Shown here one piece after another: positions 5,432 through 6,241 of a stretch of 6,241 nt of DNA. A model generated the notes under the pieces. It saw nothing but the letters and a program-made list of their open reading frames with translations. It did not search any database and was not told the origin of the DNA. The stretch's first letter is position 1. Each line of letters begins with the position of its first letter. The DNA comes from a bacterium (lineage in GTDB: Bacteria > Ratteibacteria > UBA8468), in NCBI GenBank assembly GCA_030637775.1, contig DAOWFY010000168.1, forward strand, positions 1 to 6,241. The letters are read 5' to 3'. Made by a program: the position numbers and the translations under genes.

Positions 5432-6241
5432 AAGCAAAGCATTGTTGGTAAAGGCAGTGGATGACCCAATACCGGGAATCCCTCGTCCCGGTCCCTATCA
5501 ACGCTATCGCTATCCTCGATTAGAAATTGTGACCCGGAGGATGAAGGTTGTTCAGCCAGGCCATGTAAGATTGAAGGTCATTTTAGCCGGAGTCTGTGGA
5601 ACGGACATCCATCTTTTGGAAAGCAATAAAAGTACGGGCTACGTGAACTGTTCTGCCCCAGCTTCCATTCCCCGAAAAGGACGGATCTTAGGGCATGAAT
5701 GCGTAGGTCAAATTATTGAGGTTGGTGAGGCCGTCACTGGGCTGCAGCCGGGAGATATCGTGGCTTGCGAAAGTATCATCAGTTGTGGCGTCTGTATCCC
5801 ATGCCGACAGGGCGCCTTCAACCAATGTTCCCGGGCACGACTTTTAGGAATGGAGGAAGACGGCATCTTTGCCACCTATGCCGATCTTCCACAACGGATC
5901 TGCCATCCGATTGAGGGCCTGGAGCAAAAGCCACAGGGATTGGTACAGGCTGCCTGTCTTGAACCAGCCGCAGTAGCCTATGTTGCCTTTGAGTATGCGC
6001 GGGTGCAGAGCGCTGAACATGTCCTCATCTTTGGCGGGGGGCCCATCGGGCTCTTTTTGGCAATGCTGGCTAAATGCATCTTTGGAAGTTTGTGGGTTGA
6101 ACTCATTGAGCCGTTGAAATTACGAAGAGAACTGGCTAACCGGTGGGCAGACCAGGTCTTCACCCCTCGGCAATTCTGGGCAAGAAAGACCGCCGCCCTG
6201 CCCTACTATGATGCTGTCTTCGAAGCCAGTGGCGAACTTGA
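5418..6241 (+). CDS. Zinc-dependent medium-chain dehydrogenase (threonine/sorbitol dehydrogenase-like), 3'-truncated by window edge
   Basis: The frame is open from tandem ATGs at 5418 and 5421 to the window end (274 codons of a usual 340-400). It would oxidise an alcohol or reduce the ketone/aldehyde with NAD(P). Numbering from 5418: catalytic-zinc ligands Cys60 (AGVCGTDIH), His93-Glu94 (GHE) and Glu182 (LEPAAVA). The structural-zinc lobe is Cys123-x2-Cys126-x2-Cys129-x7-Cys137. The Rossmann loop is GGGPIG (206-211), with an acidic residue near the end of the second strand (ELIEP, E228/E231) that suggests NAD over NADP. Before Cys60 the N-terminus is longer than usual, with a Pro/Tyr-rich stretch (16-34) where short family members run straight into the barrel. 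Another unusual segment (70-88) precedes GHE. It overlaps the ligase by 14 bp. Its GC content, about 55% in sampled stretches, is clearly higher than that of the genes upstream. Substrate unknown. Confidence 0.9.
   Translation, partial: MMSLKSKALLVKAVDDPIPGIPRPGPYQRYRYPRLEIVTRRMKVVQPGHVRLKVILAGVCGTDIHLLESNKSTGYVNCSAPASIPRKGRILGHECVGQIIEVGEAVTGLQPGDIVACESIISCGVCIPCRQGAFNQCSRARLLGMEEDGIFATYADLPQRICHPIEGLEQKPQGLVQAACLEPAAVAYVAFEYARVQSAEHVLIFGGGPIGLFLAMLAKCIFGSLWVELIEPLKLRRELANRWADQVFTPRQFWARKTAALPYYDAVFEASGEL

Noticed and set aside
5978-6163. Minus-strand open frame of 61 codons near the window end
   Set aside because: Antisense to the Rossmann domain of the dehydrogenase, which is open in the plus strand to the window edge.

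Overview
The window is bacterial. It has a Gly-Gly-rich family 2 glycosyltransferase, an undecaprenyl-phosphate sugar transferase, textbook sigma-70-type promoter hexamers and Shine-Dalgarno sites on some internal genes. Composition is AT-rich in the first two thirds (sampled 60-base stretches about 33-40% GC), rises to about 45-48% in the AMP-ligase gene and to about 55% in the last gene. Nothing here fixes the phylum; an uncultured anaerobe or candidate-phylum bacterium is only a guess. No RNA gene, insertion sequence, CRISPR array or convincing terminator was found.

The layout is three transcription units. (1) Positions 1-1792, plus strand: the 3' part of a membrane-anchored family 2 glycosyltransferase, overlapping by ATGA a short sugar-1-phosphate transferase that would start a lipid-linked polysaccharide repeat unit. 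(2) Positions 3835-1770, minus strand: cysD then cysN, the two subunits of ATP sulfurylase. cysN runs tail-to-tail into the sugar transferase gene with a 23-bp overlap of coding sequence. (3) Positions 3926-6241, plus strand: an AMP-forming acyl/aryl-acid ligase, overlapped by the start of a zinc-dependent medium-chain dehydrogenase that leaves the window. Units 2 and 3 diverge from a 90-bp, very AT-rich region. It contains a near-consensus promoter for each direction, and both predicted transcripts have leaders of only a few bases and no Shine-Dalgarno.

How the genes work together is inference. The first two belong to cell-surface polysaccharide (EPS, capsule or O-antigen type) synthesis. 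ATP sulfurylase next to them could feed sulfate activation for a sulfated polymer, as NodPQ does in rhizobia, or could be ordinary sulfur assimilation placed there by chance. The ligase-dehydrogenase pair looks like a small pathway for activating and oxidising or reducing an unidentified metabolite, possibly a decoration of the same polymer.

The most unusual feature is in CysD. It has the sequence backbone of ATP sulfurylase subunit 2, but carries a Cys-Cys pair and a Cys-x-x-Cys where iron-sulfur APS reductases carry their [4Fe-4S] ligands. E. coli CysD lacks these cysteines. Also notable are a sugar transferase that has apparently lost its central nucleotide-binding-like domain, an EF-Tu-like GTPase signature in CysN, and a perfect 10-bp tandem repeat between the -10 box and the start codon of the ligase gene.
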